Positions 43,054-52,868 are shown, counted from the stretch's first letter. The stretch: 64,000 nt of DNA from Vibrio pacinii DSM 19139 (GCF_000711795.1 NZ_JONH01000002.1:397371-461370), one strand, 5' to 3'. Notes: generated from the letters alone by a model not told the origin. Made by a program: numbers and translations.

Positions 43054-43908
43054 ATGAGAAGTGTCTTAGTAGTTCTTTTATCATCTAGCTTAACCTTAGT
43101 AGGATGCTCTTCAAGCAGCGATATAGACTTTTCTCAAAGTTATTCGCCTGTTCTTGATGAGGTTTGTTGCTCTGCAACTCAAGACTATCCTTGGGTGTTT
43201 CTTGAGCAAAACCAAGCTTTGAATTTTGAAATAAATAGTTCTTCTCCTGTTGCTGAGTTTGTTTCGGGTCGCAGCTATTTTAGTGCTTTTGCATTTGACC
43301 GTCAGTCAGGTAACGTGGAACTCTTATTGAGAAGCAATATGGAGAATAAACATGTTGCTATACCTTCTGTAGAACTGTTGAATGAGAAACATCAGGTCGT
43401 CAGGACGTTAACACGTGATGATTTCGAGATTGTGTTTTCTGATGCTTTTGCTCGAAACAGATTTGAGCTAAAGACAGAAGTAGATACAGTAAAAACACCT
43501 TATATGGTGATTTATACTGATAATAGTGAGTTAGGCAACAAAGTAGTGGTACCTCATCCTGCGAAACTGCGAGCGCAAGAGTCAGGTGAACCAATGCCAA
43601 TAGCTACGGATCCTACATACTTAGCTTCAAATAATGGTCATTTCTCTTTGAAAGTTAAGACGTTGACATTAAGTGGCTACAACCAAAAATCTCTTATTGA
43701 AACTAAGTCTGAAAGTGTGTCTAAGCAGGTAGATTCGGTACCAAAAGTCAACGCTTTACCAGGAACTCGAACTTACTATCACAACGCAATCCGCAGCGCT
43801 GTTGAGTTCAATGAGATCGACAAGGCATTAGCCTTACTTGAAGAGGCCAAAACACTTAATGTTGAGGGCGCTCAGCAAGTCTTTATTAAAGCCGTGAACA
43901 GTCGATAG
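43054..43908 (+). CDS. malM: MalM-family maltose operon lipoprotein
   Basis: A 284-residue protein with a lipoprotein signal (LVGC, Cys18). CCSATQDYPWVFLEQNQALNFEIN and the SYFSAFAFDRQSG block match MalM. The precise role of MalM in maltose uptake is unsettled; in E. coli it lies after lamB in the malK operon and is periplasmic. Here it is the second gene of a lamB-malM unit without malK. Ends at a strong terminator. Confidence 0.85.
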   Translation: MRSVLVVLLSSSLTLVGCSSSSDIDFSQSYSPVLDEVCCSATQDYPWVFLEQNQALNFEINSSSPVAEFVSGRSYFSAFAFDRQSGNVELLLRSNMENKHVAIPSVELLNEKHQVVRTLTRDDFEIVFSDAFARNRFELKTEVDTVKTPYMVIYTDNSELGNKVVVPHPAKLRAQESGEPMPIATDPTYLASNNGHFSLKVKTLTLSGYNQKSLIETKSESVSKQVDSVPKVNALPGTRTYYHNAIRSAVEFNEIDKALALLEEAKTLNVEGAQQVFIKAVNSR

Positions 43909-43930
43909 TCACGACATCATTGAATTTATT

Positions 43931-43958
43931 AAGCCCTCGCATTGTCGAGGGCTTTTTG
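43931..43958 (+). terminator. Terminator of malM
   Basis: AAGCCCTCG / CGAGGGCTT, 9-bp stem with a 6-base loop, followed by a T-run. Confidence 0.93.
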
Positions 43959-44104
43959 ATTATTTGCTGCTAGTGCACATTTAGCTCGTCGATTTAAATA
44001 ACCTATGCTGGGATCAAGACTGAAAAAATGCCTTTCTATCATTTAATTACTAGTGACTTCGATTAAAATAGCCGCTGTTTGATTAATCAGTCAGGGATGA
44101 TGGC

Positions 44105-44719
44105 ATGTATAGTGTGAAAGTCGGTGAGCAAGTGCTTCAACCAAGTAAAATTTTATGTGTTGGGCGAAACTACCTTGAGCATATTCAAGAGCTCAATAAC
44201 GCCATTCCCGATCAGATGGTGGTTTTTTCTAAGCCGCCGACATCAATATCGACAACGTTGCACTCCTTCCATCAAGAGCCTCTTCACTATGAAGGAGAGA
44301 TCTGTTTCGTGGTTGAAAAAGGGGCTCTTGCTGCGGTTGGCCTCGGTTTAGATTTGACTAAGCGCGAGCTTCAGTCGCGCCTCAAACAAAAAGGGCTTCC
44401 CTGGGAGCGGGCGAAAGCGTTTGATGGTTCTGCCGTGTTTAGCCGTTTTGTGCCGTTGAAAGGGATTGACGTTGATTCGCTTGAAATTGAGTTATTCATT
44501 AACTGTGTGCGGGTCCAGAAAGGTTCAGTCAAACAGATGATGTATTCACCTAGCACCATATTACAAGAGCTTGCAGGCTATACTACCTTGTGTGATGGGG
44601 ACATTATTATGACGGGGACGCCTCAGGGCGTGGGGGAAGTTCACCCCGGCGATCTGTTTTTAGCGCGCCTAAAGTCGAATGACACCACCTTGATAGAAAT
44701 AGAGTGGGTCGCGCAATAA
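44105..44719 (+). CDS. Fumarylacetoacetate-hydrolase-family protein
   Basis: A 204-residue FAH-fold protein similar to E. coli YcgM. KILCVGRNYLEHIQELNNAIP opens the domain; the metal-binding acid residues are in HYEGEICFVVEKG and KAFDGSAVFSRFVP, and GDIIMTGTPQGVGEVHPGD closes it. Members act as acylpyruvases or oxaloacetate tautomerases/decarboxylases. Single gene ending at a terminator that is also the leader of the next small gene. Confidence 0.85.
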   Translation: MYSVKVGEQVLQPSKILCVGRNYLEHIQELNNAIPDQMVVFSKPPTSISTTLHSFHQEPLHYEGEICFVVEKGALAAVGLGLDLTKRELQSRLKQKGLPWERAKAFDGSAVFSRFVPLKGIDVDSLEIELFINCVRVQKGSVKQMMYSPSTILQELAGYTTLCDGDIIMTGTPQGVGEVHPGDLFLARLKSNDTTLIEIEWVAQ

Positions 44720-44750
44720 AGCCCTTTACTTTAACCTTGGGGCAAGGATT

Positions 44751-44784
44751 AACCTCTTATTGATTGCTCAATAGGAGGTTTTTT
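44751..44784 (+). terminator. Terminator hairpin that contains the next gene's Shine-Dalgarno
   Basis: AACCTCTTATTGA / TCAATAGGAGGTT forms a 13-bp stem (one T-G pair) with a 4-base loop and a T-run, a convincing terminator for the FAH gene. The right arm includes AGGAGG, the only ribosome-binding site of the small gene whose ATG immediately follows the T-run. Confidence 0.85.
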
Positions 44785-44898
44785 ATGGGATGTTGTAACC
44801 GGGCCCCCAAAGGAGGCACCAACAGCTTGGCTACGCTTATCAAAAGCACATTAGTGATTGGTTTAGTCTTGTTTATTATTGTCGCGTTGTTTGGTTAA
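44785..44898 (+). CDS. 37-residue membrane protein (MGCC N-terminus)
   Basis: A short ORF with AGGAGG six bases before the ATG. The product begins MGCCNRAPKGG and then has one hydrophobic helix (STLVIGLVLFIIVALFG). Vicinal cysteines next to a proline/glycine segment and a single C-terminal helix suggest a small inner-membrane protein facing the cytoplasm. The ribosome-binding site lies inside a terminator hairpin, so expression may need readthrough or an internal promoter. The stop overlaps azlD by 4 bases on the opposite strand. Function unknown. Confidence 0.68.
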   Translation: MGCCNRAPKGGTNSLATLIKSTLVIGLVLFIIVALFG

Positions 44899-45203
44899 AG
44901 CAGTTTCAGCGCTAAAAAGAGGACCATACTCACAATGGTAGTCAGTAGTACATTGTTAGTTTTCCAGGCCAATAGTGCTGCAATAATGGCAGCGACCAAG
45001 TAAGGGTTAGAGCTTGAAAGCGATAGCTCCTGTTCTGGCATAAATACGATCGGAGCCCAAATCGCGGTCAGCACAGCAGGGCTTGAATAAGTCAGCAGCC
45101 TGTGTGCTTGTGAGTTGAGCTTAAGTGGCAAACGTGGCTCTAGAAACAGATAACGACTTAGAAAAACCAACACAGTCATAGCAACAATAGAGAGCAAGAT
45201 CAT
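44895..45203 (-). CDS. azlD: AzlD-type branched-chain amino-acid exporter subunit
   Basis: A ~102-residue membrane protein of the AzlD/YgaH family with three to four helices (VLVFLSRYLFL..., LLTYSSPAVLTAIWAPIVF). Works with AzlC/YgaZ to export branched-chain or related amino acids. The ATG at 45203 overlaps the azlC stop by 4 bases (ATGA), so the subunits are coupled; a longer in-frame reading inside azlC is not favoured. Confidence 0.87.
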   Translation of the reverse strand: MILLSIVAMTVLVFLSRYLFLEPRLPLKLNSQAHRLLTYSSPAVLTAIWAPIVFMPEQELSLSSSNPYLVAAIIAALLAWKTNNVLLTTIVSMVLFLALKLL

Positions 45204-45919
45204 GCTTTTCCTCCACGCAGTGTCTCGGTGAGATAACCCGCTACCATACCTGCGACACTGGCGATCATTAGCCCTGATTCTATTTGTAGCGCATAACACC
45301 AAACCGAAAGTATCAGTGAAACTAACACTGCCACCAAGACTGGCGAAGATTTGATGTTAGGGACAACGATGGCGATAAAGGTTGCAGCCACAGCAAACTC
45401 TAAGCCAAGCTCATTGATGGCGGGTATGTGTGTGCCTGCGATAATGCCAGCCAAAGTGGCGAGATTCCAGCATAGATAGAAACTCAAACCTGCTCCCAGT
45501 GCGTACCAGCGATCAAACTGTTTCTCGGATTGTTGGCCACAAATCGCGAACAGCTCATCGGTGAGCAAAAAGCCCAACCCCAAGCGCCATTTAAGCGGGA
45601 GTGGTTTGATTTTCTCTCGCATTGAGACGCTATAGAGTAGATGACGAGACGTAATAAAAAATATTGCCAACAGCATAGTGGCAAGTGTTGCGCCTGCTTT
45701 GAACATCCCAGTGGCCACCAGTTGGGCTGAACCTGCGAACAAAATAGCAGAGAGCGCTTGGCTTTCTAAAACCGTTAAACCGGACTCAATGGCAAAAGAA
45801 CCCGCTAGCAGTCCCCAAGGAATTACGGCAATACTTAATGGCACCATGGCGATAGCACCTTGGCAAAATAGTTTACTGCGGTTTAAGCGTGAATCGGTAT
45901 TGATAGTCATTGTATCCAT
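45200..45919 (-). CDS. azlC: AzlC-type branched-chain amino-acid exporter subunit
   Basis: A 239-residue membrane protein of the AzlC/YgaZ family: GAIAMVPLSIAVIPWGLLAGSFAIESGL, ILFAGSAQLVATGMFKAGA and LTDELFAICGQQ are typical. It forms the larger subunit of an amino-acid exporter with AzlD. An ATG three codons in is an alternative start. Two-gene operon on the minus strand; no adjacent regulator gene. Confidence 0.88.
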   Translation of the reverse strand: MDTMTINTDSRLNRSKLFCQGAIAMVPLSIAVIPWGLLAGSFAIESGLTVLESQALSAILFAGSAQLVATGMFKAGATLATMLLAIFFITSRHLLYSVSMREKIKPLPLKWRLGLGFLLTDELFAICGQQSEKQFDRWYALGAGLSFYLCWNLATLAGIIAGTHIPAINELGLEFAVAATFIAIVVPNIKSSPVLVAVLVSLILSVWCYALQIESGLMIASVAGMVAGYLTETLRGGKA

Positions 45920-46194
45920 AGACGTTTGTGATTATTGATCGTGAGTAACGCTACTTAGCTATGCGATCAGTGCTAGCCATTGTCGGTCATTGTTTTATCT
46001 TTGTCGGAGATTCGGGATAGCTTACCGCTTGTGTGATTTTTTGTACAAAATTGCGTTTTTTAACGATTTCTATATTTGCGATTAATTTGGTTAATTACAC
46101 TGAATTTTCCGGTAGTAGCTGTTGTGATTAAGATGGAAAGTGGCATTTTATTGGTATAAAATCTCGCACTTTATTGTCTAACTAAAATTATAAA

Positions 46195-46827
46195 ATGATT
46201 GATATTACTGTGCTGCCGATATATCTAACGGCTGTTGTTGCACTGTTATTGCTACCAGGCCCAGATATGCTGCTTATTGCCAGCTCTAGTATGAGTTACG
46301 GCAAAAAGGTGGGAATTTTCGCAAGTTTAGGTAATGCCACCTCGGGAATCATCTTGACGTTGTTGGCCGCTTTGGGCGTTTCTGCTTTGATTGCGATGAG
46401 CCCAATTGCGCTCAAAGTTCTTCATTTCCTCGGTGGCGCGTATCTACTTAAAATGGGTTGGGATTGTGTTCGCGCGAGTGCGGCAGATGCCCCCGACTTA
46501 GGCGAAGGAAGTAAAGTCGCAACCACTTTTTACCAGCGCGCCTTAGTCAGTAATTTGTTAAATCCAAAAGCCTTAGTGTTTTTTGTGATGTTCTTACCCC
46601 AGTTTGTGTCGAGCAATATTAATGCAACCTCGGGCGAGCAAATGCTCGTGTTAGGGTTACTACTGAATGTGTTGGGTTTGCTGTTCAACCTTCTGCTGGT
46701 TGCTTTGGTTGGTACTATAGGTAAGCCTTTGCTAGAGAACGCAAATTTCCGTGCTTATCAACACAAATTTATGGGCTTGATATTTGTTGTGTTAGCGATG
46801 TGGATGTTAAGCTCATTGGCTAGCTAA
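46195..46827 (+). CDS. LysE/RhtB-family amino-acid exporter
   Basis: A 210-residue LysE-superfamily protein with six hydrophobic helices. The signature LLPGPDMLLIASSSMSYGKKVGIFASLGNATSG is near the N-terminus and NLLNPKALVFFVMFLPQFV is in the middle. Likely exports an amino acid or a homoserine-lactone-like compound. Together with azlCD and the EamA gene, it makes three amino-acid-export type loci in the window. Ends at a terminator. Confidence 0.88.
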   Translation: MIDITVLPIYLTAVVALLLLPGPDMLLIASSSMSYGKKVGIFASLGNATSGIILTLLAALGVSALIAMSPIALKVLHFLGGAYLLKMGWDCVRASAADAPDLGEGSKVATTFYQRALVSNLLNPKALVFFVMFLPQFVSSNINATSGEQMLVLGLLLNVLGLLFNLLLVALVGTIGKPLLENANFRAYQHKFMGLIFVVLAMWMLSSLAS

Positions 46828-46832
46828 GCATG

Positions 46833-46859
46833 AAGGTCAGCATCAGCTGGCCTTTTTTA
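46833..46859 (+). terminator. Terminator of the LysE-family gene
   Basis: AAGGTCAGC / GCTGGCCTT, 9-bp stem with one T-G pair and a 4-base loop, followed by five to six T. Confidence 0.85.
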
Positions 46860-46925
46860 TATCAGAATTGACTCACGTGACCATATACTCGCGTGGCAAT
46901 TTACTCATGTGACAAGGTAGTCGTT

Positions 46926-47345
46926 ATGAATGTTCAGTTTGTCTTAAACCCTCCGAAGAATATTAAAGATGTCATTTACACTGGCCTTAAGTCTTTCAAT
47001 ATGAAGCATTTCCCTGACCAAGACGTCCATAGTCTTGCTTGCTATGTCGAAGATGAGCGTGGAGAATTTGTCGGTGGGTTAACGGGTGAGATATTTTCCA
47101 ATACTTTATTTGTCGAGTTTTTGTGGATAGATGAATCACAGCGCAAATCCGGTGTGGGTTCGCTGTTGATGGCGCGCCTTGAAACGGAAGCGAAAGCATA
47201 TGGAGTGACCGACTTGTACCTCGATACTTACACTTTTCAGGCCCCTGGCTTTTATGCCAAGTTGGGATTTAAAGAAGTGGGTCGTTACACTGGGTTCCCG
47301 ACAGCTGGTGTTGATAAGATATTTCTACAAAAGAACATTGTCTAA
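46926..47345 (+). CDS. GNAT-family acetyltransferase
   Basis: A 139-residue GNAT protein. The acetyl-CoA loop QRKSGVGSLLMARLE and the YLDTYTFQAPGFYAKLGFKEVGRY stretch are typical of family members acting on small molecules. The ATG at 46926 is chosen because the region before it is non-conserved and a weak AAGG site lies 8-11 bases upstream. Single gene; substrate unknown. Confidence 0.82.
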   Translation: MNVQFVLNPPKNIKDVIYTGLKSFNMKHFPDQDVHSLACYVEDERGEFVGGLTGEIFSNTLFVEFLWIDESQRKSGVGSLLMARLETEAKAYGVTDLYLDTYTFQAPGFYAKLGFKEVGRYTGFPTAGVDKIFLQKNIV

Positions 47346-47348
47346 AGT

Positions 47349-47379
47349 AAAGGCTCAAACTGGGTTTGAGCCTTTATTG
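47349..47379. terminator. Bidirectional terminator GNAT gene / phospho-sugar mutase
   Basis: A 12-bp perfect stem AAAGGCTCAAAC / GTTTGAGCCTTT with a 3-base loop lies between converging genes; short T-rich tracts lie outside. Confidence 0.88.
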
Positions 47380-47397
47380 TCTTCGTTAACCAACGCG

Positions 47398-49104
47398 TTA
47401 TAACAGGCTGTGTTGATGCTCTGAGATGAGCATTCCCATTGATTCAGACGCCTTTTCTAATACTTGCTCAAAGCTATCTGATTGGGCAAATGCTTCAATA
47501 ACTTCATAGTAACATTTGATTTTTGGCTCGGTGCCCGAAGGGCGAACAATGACCCGAGCGCCACCTGCTAGGTGGTAGATCAGAACGTCACTCGACGGCA
47601 AATCTATACTTTCAGTATCGCCATTGGCAAAGCGTTTGGTTAAAGACTTCAGATCTTCGGTGATTTCGATTGGTTTTCCGGCGATCATCGTTGGTGGTGC
47701 TTGGCGAAGCATGTCGCCAATCGGCGCTGCCTTTGGGTCAAGGGCGATACTGCGTTGCGCGTTGAGATACATCCCATGTTGACGATAGAGCGCCTCTAGC
47801 TGATCCCAAATGGTTTGCCCGTGGCTTTTTAACTCAGCCGTTAGTTGCGCAAATGCCACCAATGCCGATAAACCATCTTTATCCCACACCTTATTGCCAA
47901 CGGTGTAGCCAAGGGCTTCTTCATAGGCAAACAGGAACGGTTGCTCATCGCTCTGCTTTTGCATCGCAACATTCGTCAGCCACTTAAAGCCCGTCAAGGT
48001 TTGGTAGTACTGAGCGCCATGCGCGGTCGCAATTTTACTCAGCAGACTCGAAGAAACGATCGTGTTACCGACTAATTGTTGATTCGATTCGGCTTGCGAC
48101 AGTAGGTAGTGGCCAAACAATGAACCGACCTGATCCCCCGTCAGCATTTGGTAGTCGCCATCTGACTTTCTAACTGCGACAGCAAATCGGTCTGCGTCTG
48201 GGTCGTTAGCGCAAGCTATATCGGCATTATGTTGCTTGGCGAGTGCAATCACTTTATCCATTGCCCTCGCTTCCTCAGGGTTGGGGAAGTTGACCGTTGG
48301 AAAGTTGCCGTCAGGCTCACGCTGTTCTTTTACACTGTAAACCTTGCTAAATCCCGCGTCGTTTAACAGTGTTTCAGCCATGACCGCGCCAACGCCGTGC
48401 ATCGCAGTGTATGCAATAGAAACATCCTCGGGTTGATTGTGATTGTTCAACAATGGATTTTCGTTGATTGCTTGGCGATAGGTTTGGTAATAGTCCTCTT
48501 TTAACCAGACTAACAGCGCTTGTTTTTGTGCCACATCAAGTGACATTAATGGGATGGCTTTCGTTGCGGCATTATCGATTTTTTCGGCAATCCCTGCATC
48601 ATGAGGAGGAATGATTTGCGCGCCGTTTTCCCAGTAAACTTTAAATCCATTGTATTCAGGTGGATTGTGGCTGGCGGTCACAACTACCGCAGCGGCAGCG
48701 TTAAAATGCTTAACACCAAAGGCGACAATAGGTGTTGCTGCAACGGCGTGAGTGAGGTAAACCTTGATTCCGAGTGCCGTAAGTACACTGGCGGTATCAT
48801 GAGCAAACTGTTTGGAGTCGTTACGACCATCATAACCAATCACGACACCGCGACTTGCGGCATTGTTGATCTGTTCAATCAAGTAGTGACCAAGACCAGT
48901 TGCGGTTTCTTGGATCACTAAGCGGTTCATTCGGTTCGGGCCACAACCGACTTTGCCACGCAGTCCGGCGGTACCAAATTCAAGCCGCTGGCTAAACCGC
49001 TCTTCTAACTCAGCAAATGCTTTTGCATCAATAAGGTGCTGAAGTTCTTCTCTTGTATGTGGGTCAGGATCTTTTTCTAACCAACGAGTTACGTTTTCCA
49101 TCAT
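47398..49104 (-). CDS. Phospho-sugar mutase (phosphoglucomutase/phosphomannomutase)
   Basis: A 568-residue alpha-D-phosphohexomutase. The phosphoserine loop is TASHNPPEYNGFK, the metal loop ANDPDADRFAVA, the sugar-binding loop EEALGYTVG and the phosphate-binding RPSGTEPKIKCY, in that order. Size and the GTAGLRGKVG N-terminus place it in the PgcA/PGM2-like group that interconverts glucose 1- and 6-phosphate. With glgX, lamB and malS nearby it fits glycogen/maltodextrin use. An ATG one codon later is an alternative start. A Fur-like box lies 80 bases upstream. Confidence 0.88.
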   Translation of the reverse strand: MMENVTRWLEKDPDPHTREELQHLIDAKAFAELEERFSQRLEFGTAGLRGKVGCGPNRMNRLVIQETATGLGHYLIEQINNAASRGVVIGYDGRNDSKQFAHDTASVLTALGIKVYLTHAVAATPIVAFGVKHFNAAAAVVVTASHNPPEYNGFKVYWENGAQIIPPHDAGIAEKIDNAATKAIPLMSLDVAQKQALLVWLKEDYYQTYRQAINENPLLNNHNQPEDVSIAYTAMHGVGAVMAETLLNDAGFSKVYSVKEQREPDGNFPTVNFPNPEEARAMDKVIALAKQHNADIACANDPDADRFAVAVRKSDGDYQMLTGDQVGSLFGHYLLSQAESNQQLVGNTIVSSSLLSKIATAHGAQYYQTLTGFKWLTNVAMQKQSDEQPFLFAYEEALGYTVGNKVWDKDGLSALVAFAQLTAELKSHGQTIWDQLEALYRQHGMYLNAQRSIALDPKAAPIGDMLRQAPPTMIAGKPIEITEDLKSLTKRFANGDTESIDLPSSDVLIYHLAGGARVIVRPSGTEPKIKCYYEVIEAFAQSDSFEQVLEKASESMGMLISEHQHSLL

Positions 49105-49448
49105 CTTAATGTACCTGTTTATTTACTTAGGTTTATCCACCACTTAAGTCTATGTGATCTCACCAATTTCGCACGACTTTAATTGATATTGATTATCATT
49201 TAGTTGAGCGCAATCGCTAAAACCAATTGACCGCCACGGCCCTGTTATTTTGAGTAGGACTTTCTTGCACAATCTCGAAACGCCAACTAACGTTTATTAA
49301 CATAAATATAACAATTTACACACTATTTGCGTTTTGACTGCATTTTCTAAAGTCGACGGGTCGCTTGGTACTTTTTTGTCTGCTGAGTAATTCGTTCGGG
49401 TAGTTGAACCTTAATCACACGAGATGGCTTCGGCAGAGGAGAGATCGT
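49105..49448. other. Divergent mutase / cytochrome oxidase control region
   Basis: A 344-base gap without a supported gene. It contains a good Fur-like box (49184-49198), AT-rich stretches near 49300 and GAGGAG just ahead of the coxB start. Confidence 0.5.
49184..49198. promoter_or_regulatory. Fur-like box upstream of the mutase and oxidase genes
   Basis: TGATATTGATTATCA matches 13 of 14 defined positions of the 7-1-7 Fur consensus. It lies 80 bases from the mutase start and 250 from coxB; which promoter it serves is not clear. Confidence 0.6.
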
Positions 49449-50600
49449 TTGAAACCATTACACAGTTCAGCCAAGGTGCTGGCGATACTAGCGCTGCTTG
49501 TTGTTGCCAACGCTAATGCTGAAGACAACGCTTACAACATGACACAGGGCGTTACAGAGATAAGCGGCCAAGTCTATGATTTGCACATGCTGATCTTTTA
49601 CATCTGTTGTGCCATTGCACTGGTGGTGTTTGGTGTGATGTTCTACTCGATGTACCACCACCGTAAGTCCAAAGGGGCCGTTGCGGCCAACTTTCATGAA
49701 AGTACCAAAGTGGAAGTTATTTGGACGGTTATCCCAATTATCATTTTGATTCTGATGGCGATCCCTGCAACTCAAACCTTAGTTGCAATGGAAGATACCT
49801 CACGATCGGATCTGACGATCAAAATTACTGGTTCTCAGTGGAAGTGGCACTACAGTTATTTTGATGAGGATGTGGAATTCTTCAGCTTATTGGCGACCAG
49901 TCAAAAATCAATAGAAGGTATCGAAGAGAAAGGCGCCAATTACTTGCTTGAGGTTGATAATCCGCTGGTATTGCCGATAAACCGCAAAGTGCGTTTTCTC
50001 CTCACCTCTGATGATGTTATTCACTCATGGTGGGTGCCTGATTTTGCCGTCAAGAAAGATACCATACCTGGCTTTATCAACGAGGCGTGGACTCGTATTG
50101 ATAAACCGGGTATTTACCGCGGTCAGTGTGCTGAGCTATGTGGTCGCGCTCATGGTTTCATGCCGGTGGTTGTTCAGGCGATGGAAGAAGACCAATACGA
50201 TGCGTGGTTAGTGGCGAAAAAAGCGGAACTCGCTCAAGCGAAGCAAGAAGCCGCCGCATCATTGACAACGTCGCTCTCTATCGATGAGTTGATGTCGATT
50301 GGTGAACAGGTTTATCAAGACCGATGCGCCGTTTGTCACCAAGTCAGTGGGGCTGGTATTCCGGGGGCCTTTCCAGCGATCACTGGCAGTAAAGTGGCGA
50401 CTGGAGCCGTCAATGAACATATTGATATCGTTGTTAATGGTCGTGCTGGTACTGCAATGCAGGCGTTTGCTAGTCAATTAACCGATAAAGAAATCGCTGC
50501 GGTCGTCACCTACCAGCGTAACGGGTTAGGAAATAACGTGGGGGATTCAGTTCAAGCCTCAGATGTAAACCAGTTTAAGGCGTCTAAGGAGGGACTATGA
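49449..50600 (+). CDS. coxB: Cytochrome c oxidase subunit II with fused cytochrome c
   Basis: A ~383-residue caa3-type subunit II. A signal peptide (about 1-24) is followed by two membrane helices, the CuA domain with [15 protein letters not shown] (both Cu-binding Cys, His and Met), and a C-terminal cytochrome c domain with heme motif CAVCH and a distal Met (MQAF). It accepts electrons and passes them to subunit I. The TTG start at 49449 is preceded by GAGGAG; an in-frame TTG at 49404 adds a very basic leader without such a site. Overlaps ctaD by 4 bases. Confidence 0.9.
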   Translation: MKPLHSSAKVLAILALLVVANANAEDNAYNMTQGVTEISGQVYDLHMLIFYICCAIALVVFGVMFYSMYHHRKSKGAVAANFHESTKVEVIWTVIPIIILILMAIPATQTLVAMEDTSRSDLTIKITGSQWKWHYSYFDEDVEFFSLLATSQKSIEGIEEKGANYLLEVDNPLVLPINRKVRFLLTSDDVIHSWWVPDFAVKKDTIPGFINEAWTRIDKPGIYRGQCAELCGRAHGFMPVVVQAMEEDQYDAWLVAKKAELAQAKQEAAASLTTSLSIDELMSIGEQVYQDRCAVCHQVSGAGIPGAFPAITGSKVATGAVNEHIDIVVNGRAGTAMQAFASQLTDKEIAAVVTYQRNGLGNNVGDSVQASDVNQFKASKEGL

Positions 50601-52255
50601 AAACGTCCAAACCTGATTCTGTTGTAGAAGATAAATCTAAGCTCGCTCCCGCAACCGATGCGGAGATCTCGCGGGCAAACAGTTCGGCTGCGGTTGAAGC
50701 CGACGATCACCATCATTCACCACAAGGCATCACTCGCTGGCTTTATTCCACCAATCACAAAGACATCGGCACACTCTACTTGTGGTTCAGTTTTATTATG
50801 TTCCTAACTGGTGGGGCAATGGCGATGGTCATTCGCGCCGAACTCTTTCAACCAGGGCTACAACTTGTTGAACCGCATTTTTTCAATCAGATGACGACCG
50901 TGCATGGTTTAATCATGGTCTTTGGTGCGGTCATGCCAGCGTTTACTGGCCTTGCGAACTGGATGATCCCGATGATGATTGGTGCGCCAGATATGGCGTT
51001 ACCACGCATGAATAACCTCAGTTTCTGGATACTCCCTTTCGCTTTTGCCATTTTGCTCGCTTCACTATTTACCGAAGGTGGCGGCCCAGATTTTGGCTGG
51101 ACTTTCTACGCACCACTGTCGACGACATACGGCCCCGATAGTACTGCGCTGTTTGTGTTCTCGGTACATATTATGGGCATCAGTTCGATCATGGGTGCAA
51201 TCAACGTCATTGTCACTATCGTTAATATGCGTGCTCCGGGAATGACGTGGTTCAAAATGCCGCTGTTTGTCTGGACGTGGTTGATCACGGCATTCTTGCT
51301 TATTGCGGTAATGCCAGTGCTGGCAGGCGCCGTAACCATGGTACTGACAGATAAGTACTTTGGAACGTCATTCTTTGACGCGGCAGGGGGCGGTGACCCG
51401 GTAATGTTCCAGCACATTTTTTGGTTCTTCGGCCACCCTGAAGTCTACATTATGATCTTGCCATCGTTTGGCATCATCTCAGCAATTGTACCGGCCTTCA
51501 GCGGTAAGAGACTGTTTGGTTATCACTCGATGGTTTACGCGACGTGTAGTATCGCTTTGTTGTCGTTTTTGGTTTGGGCGCACCATATGTTCACAACAGG
51601 GATGCCGGTGTTTGCCGAGCTGTTTTTCATGTATTGCACCATGTTGATTGCGGTGCCGACGGGAGTCAAAGTGTTCAACTGGGTGGCAACCATGTGGCGC
51701 GGGGCGATGACGTTTGAAACGCCGATGTTGTTTGCGATTGCGTTTATCATCTTATTCACTATTGGCGGCTTTTCTGGCTTGATGCTGGCGATTGTTCCGG
51801 CTGATTTTCAATATCACGATACCTATTTTGTTGTGGCGCACTTCCACTATGTCTTGGTTTCGGGGGCAGTATTCTCGATTATGGCGGCGGCCTATTACTG
51901 GCTACCTAAGTGGACTGGACATATGTATGACCACAAACTGAGCTTATGGCACTTCTGGTGCTCGGTCATTTCCGTCAATGTTCTATTCTTTCCGATGCAC
52001 TTTCTTGGTCTGGCGGGGATGCCACGTCGTATTCCTGACTACGCGATTCAATTTGCAGACGTTAATCAAATTGTTTCAATTGGCGGCTTTGCCTTCGGTT
52101 TATCGCAACTGATTTTCTTATGGTTAGTCATCAAGTGTATTCGCGGTGGTGAAAAGGCGCCCGCTAAACCTTGGGAACGTGCTGAAGGGCTAGAGTGGAC
52201 AGTGCCAAGCCCGGCGCCTCATCATACTTTTGATACGCCACCCAAAATTGACTGA
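50597..52255 (+). CDS. ctaD: Cytochrome c oxidase subunit I
   Basis: A 552-residue 12-helix heme-copper oxidase core. It carries [12 protein letters not shown] (CuB His-Tyr pair), HHMF (CuB histidines) and HFHYVLVSG (heme ligands), and the helix-VI Tyr identifies an A-type oxidase. The N-terminal ~45 residues are a polar extension with a DDHHH stretch. It reduces oxygen to water and pumps protons. Overlaps coxB by 4 bases. Confidence 0.95.
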   Translation: MKTSKPDSVVEDKSKLAPATDAEISRANSSAAVEADDHHHSPQGITRWLYSTNHKDIGTLYLWFSFIMFLTGGAMAMVIRAELFQPGLQLVEPHFFNQMTTVHGLIMVFGAVMPAFTGLANWMIPMMIGAPDMALPRMNNLSFWILPFAFAILLASLFTEGGGPDFGWTFYAPLSTTYGPDSTALFVFSVHIMGISSIMGAINVIVTIVNMRAPGMTWFKMPLFVWTWLITAFLLIAVMPVLAGAVTMVLTDKYFGTSFFDAAGGGDPVMFQHIFWFFGHPEVYIMILPSFGIISAIVPAFSGKRLFGYHSMVYATCSIALLSFLVWAHHMFTTGMPVFAELFFMYCTMLIAVPTGVKVFNWVATMWRGAMTFETPMLFAIAFIILFTIGGFSGLMLAIVPADFQYHDTYFVVAHFHYVLVSGAVFSIMAAAYYWLPKWTGHMYDHKLSLWHFWCSVISVNVLFFPMHFLGLAGMPRRIPDYAIQFADVNQIVSIGGFAFGLSQLIFLWLVIKCIRGGEKAPAKPWERAEGLEWTVPSPAPHHTFDTPPKID

Positions 52256-52265
52256 GGGTAACGAG

Positions 52266-52868
52266 ATGAGCGAAGCCACCAACGCTAACCGAAAGCTAAC
52301 GTTAAAGCTGCTCGCTGCAGTGGTAGCGATGTTTGGTTTTGGTTTCGCGCTTGTACCGCTCTACGACATCATGTGTGATGTGCTGGGCATCAATGGTAAA
52401 ACCAACAGCGAATCTGTGTTGCAACCACAAGGTATGGTGCCCGATACCTCGCGCAGCATTCGGGTTGAGTTTATGGCCCATAATCATAATAACGTGCCTT
52501 GGTCTTTCGCACCCAAACAGATTGCGATGAACGTTCATCCTGGGCAAGTGATCCAAACCGCGTATTTGGCCGAAAATCTTTCGTCACGCGATATTGTCGG
52601 TCAGGCGGTACCTTCGGTCTCACCTGGGCTTGGCGCTACATATTTTAATAAAATTGAGTGTTTTTGTTTTAACCAACAACCCTTGTCTGCGGCGGCGAAA
52701 ACAGAAATGCCTTTGATCTTCTATATTGAACCCGATATTCCTCAGTCGATACATACACTGACCTTGTCATACACCTTATACGATATCAGTGAGAGAACGG
52801 CTGCAAATGAGTTAGCGAAAGCATCACAACCAATAAAAAGTGACGCTGTGCAAGGAGCAACGCCATGA
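52266..52868 (+). CDS. ctaG: Cytochrome oxidase assembly protein CtaG/Cox11
   Basis: A 200-residue protein with one N-terminal membrane helix and a periplasmic domain containing the copper-binding CFCF motif (KIECFCFNQQ). It inserts CuB into subunit I. The ATG at 52266 is preceded by GAGGGTAACGAG, 10 bases after the ctaD stop; an in-frame ATG inside ctaD is not favoured. Its stop overlaps the ctaE start. Confidence 0.93.
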   Translation: MSEATNANRKLTLKLLAAVVAMFGFGFALVPLYDIMCDVLGINGKTNSESVLQPQGMVPDTSRSIRVEFMAHNHNNVPWSFAPKQIAMNVHPGQVIQTAYLAENLSSRDIVGQAVPSVSPGLGATYFNKIECFCFNQQPLSAAAKTEMPLIFYIEPDIPQSIHTLTLSYTLYDISERTAANELAKASQPIKSDAVQGATP

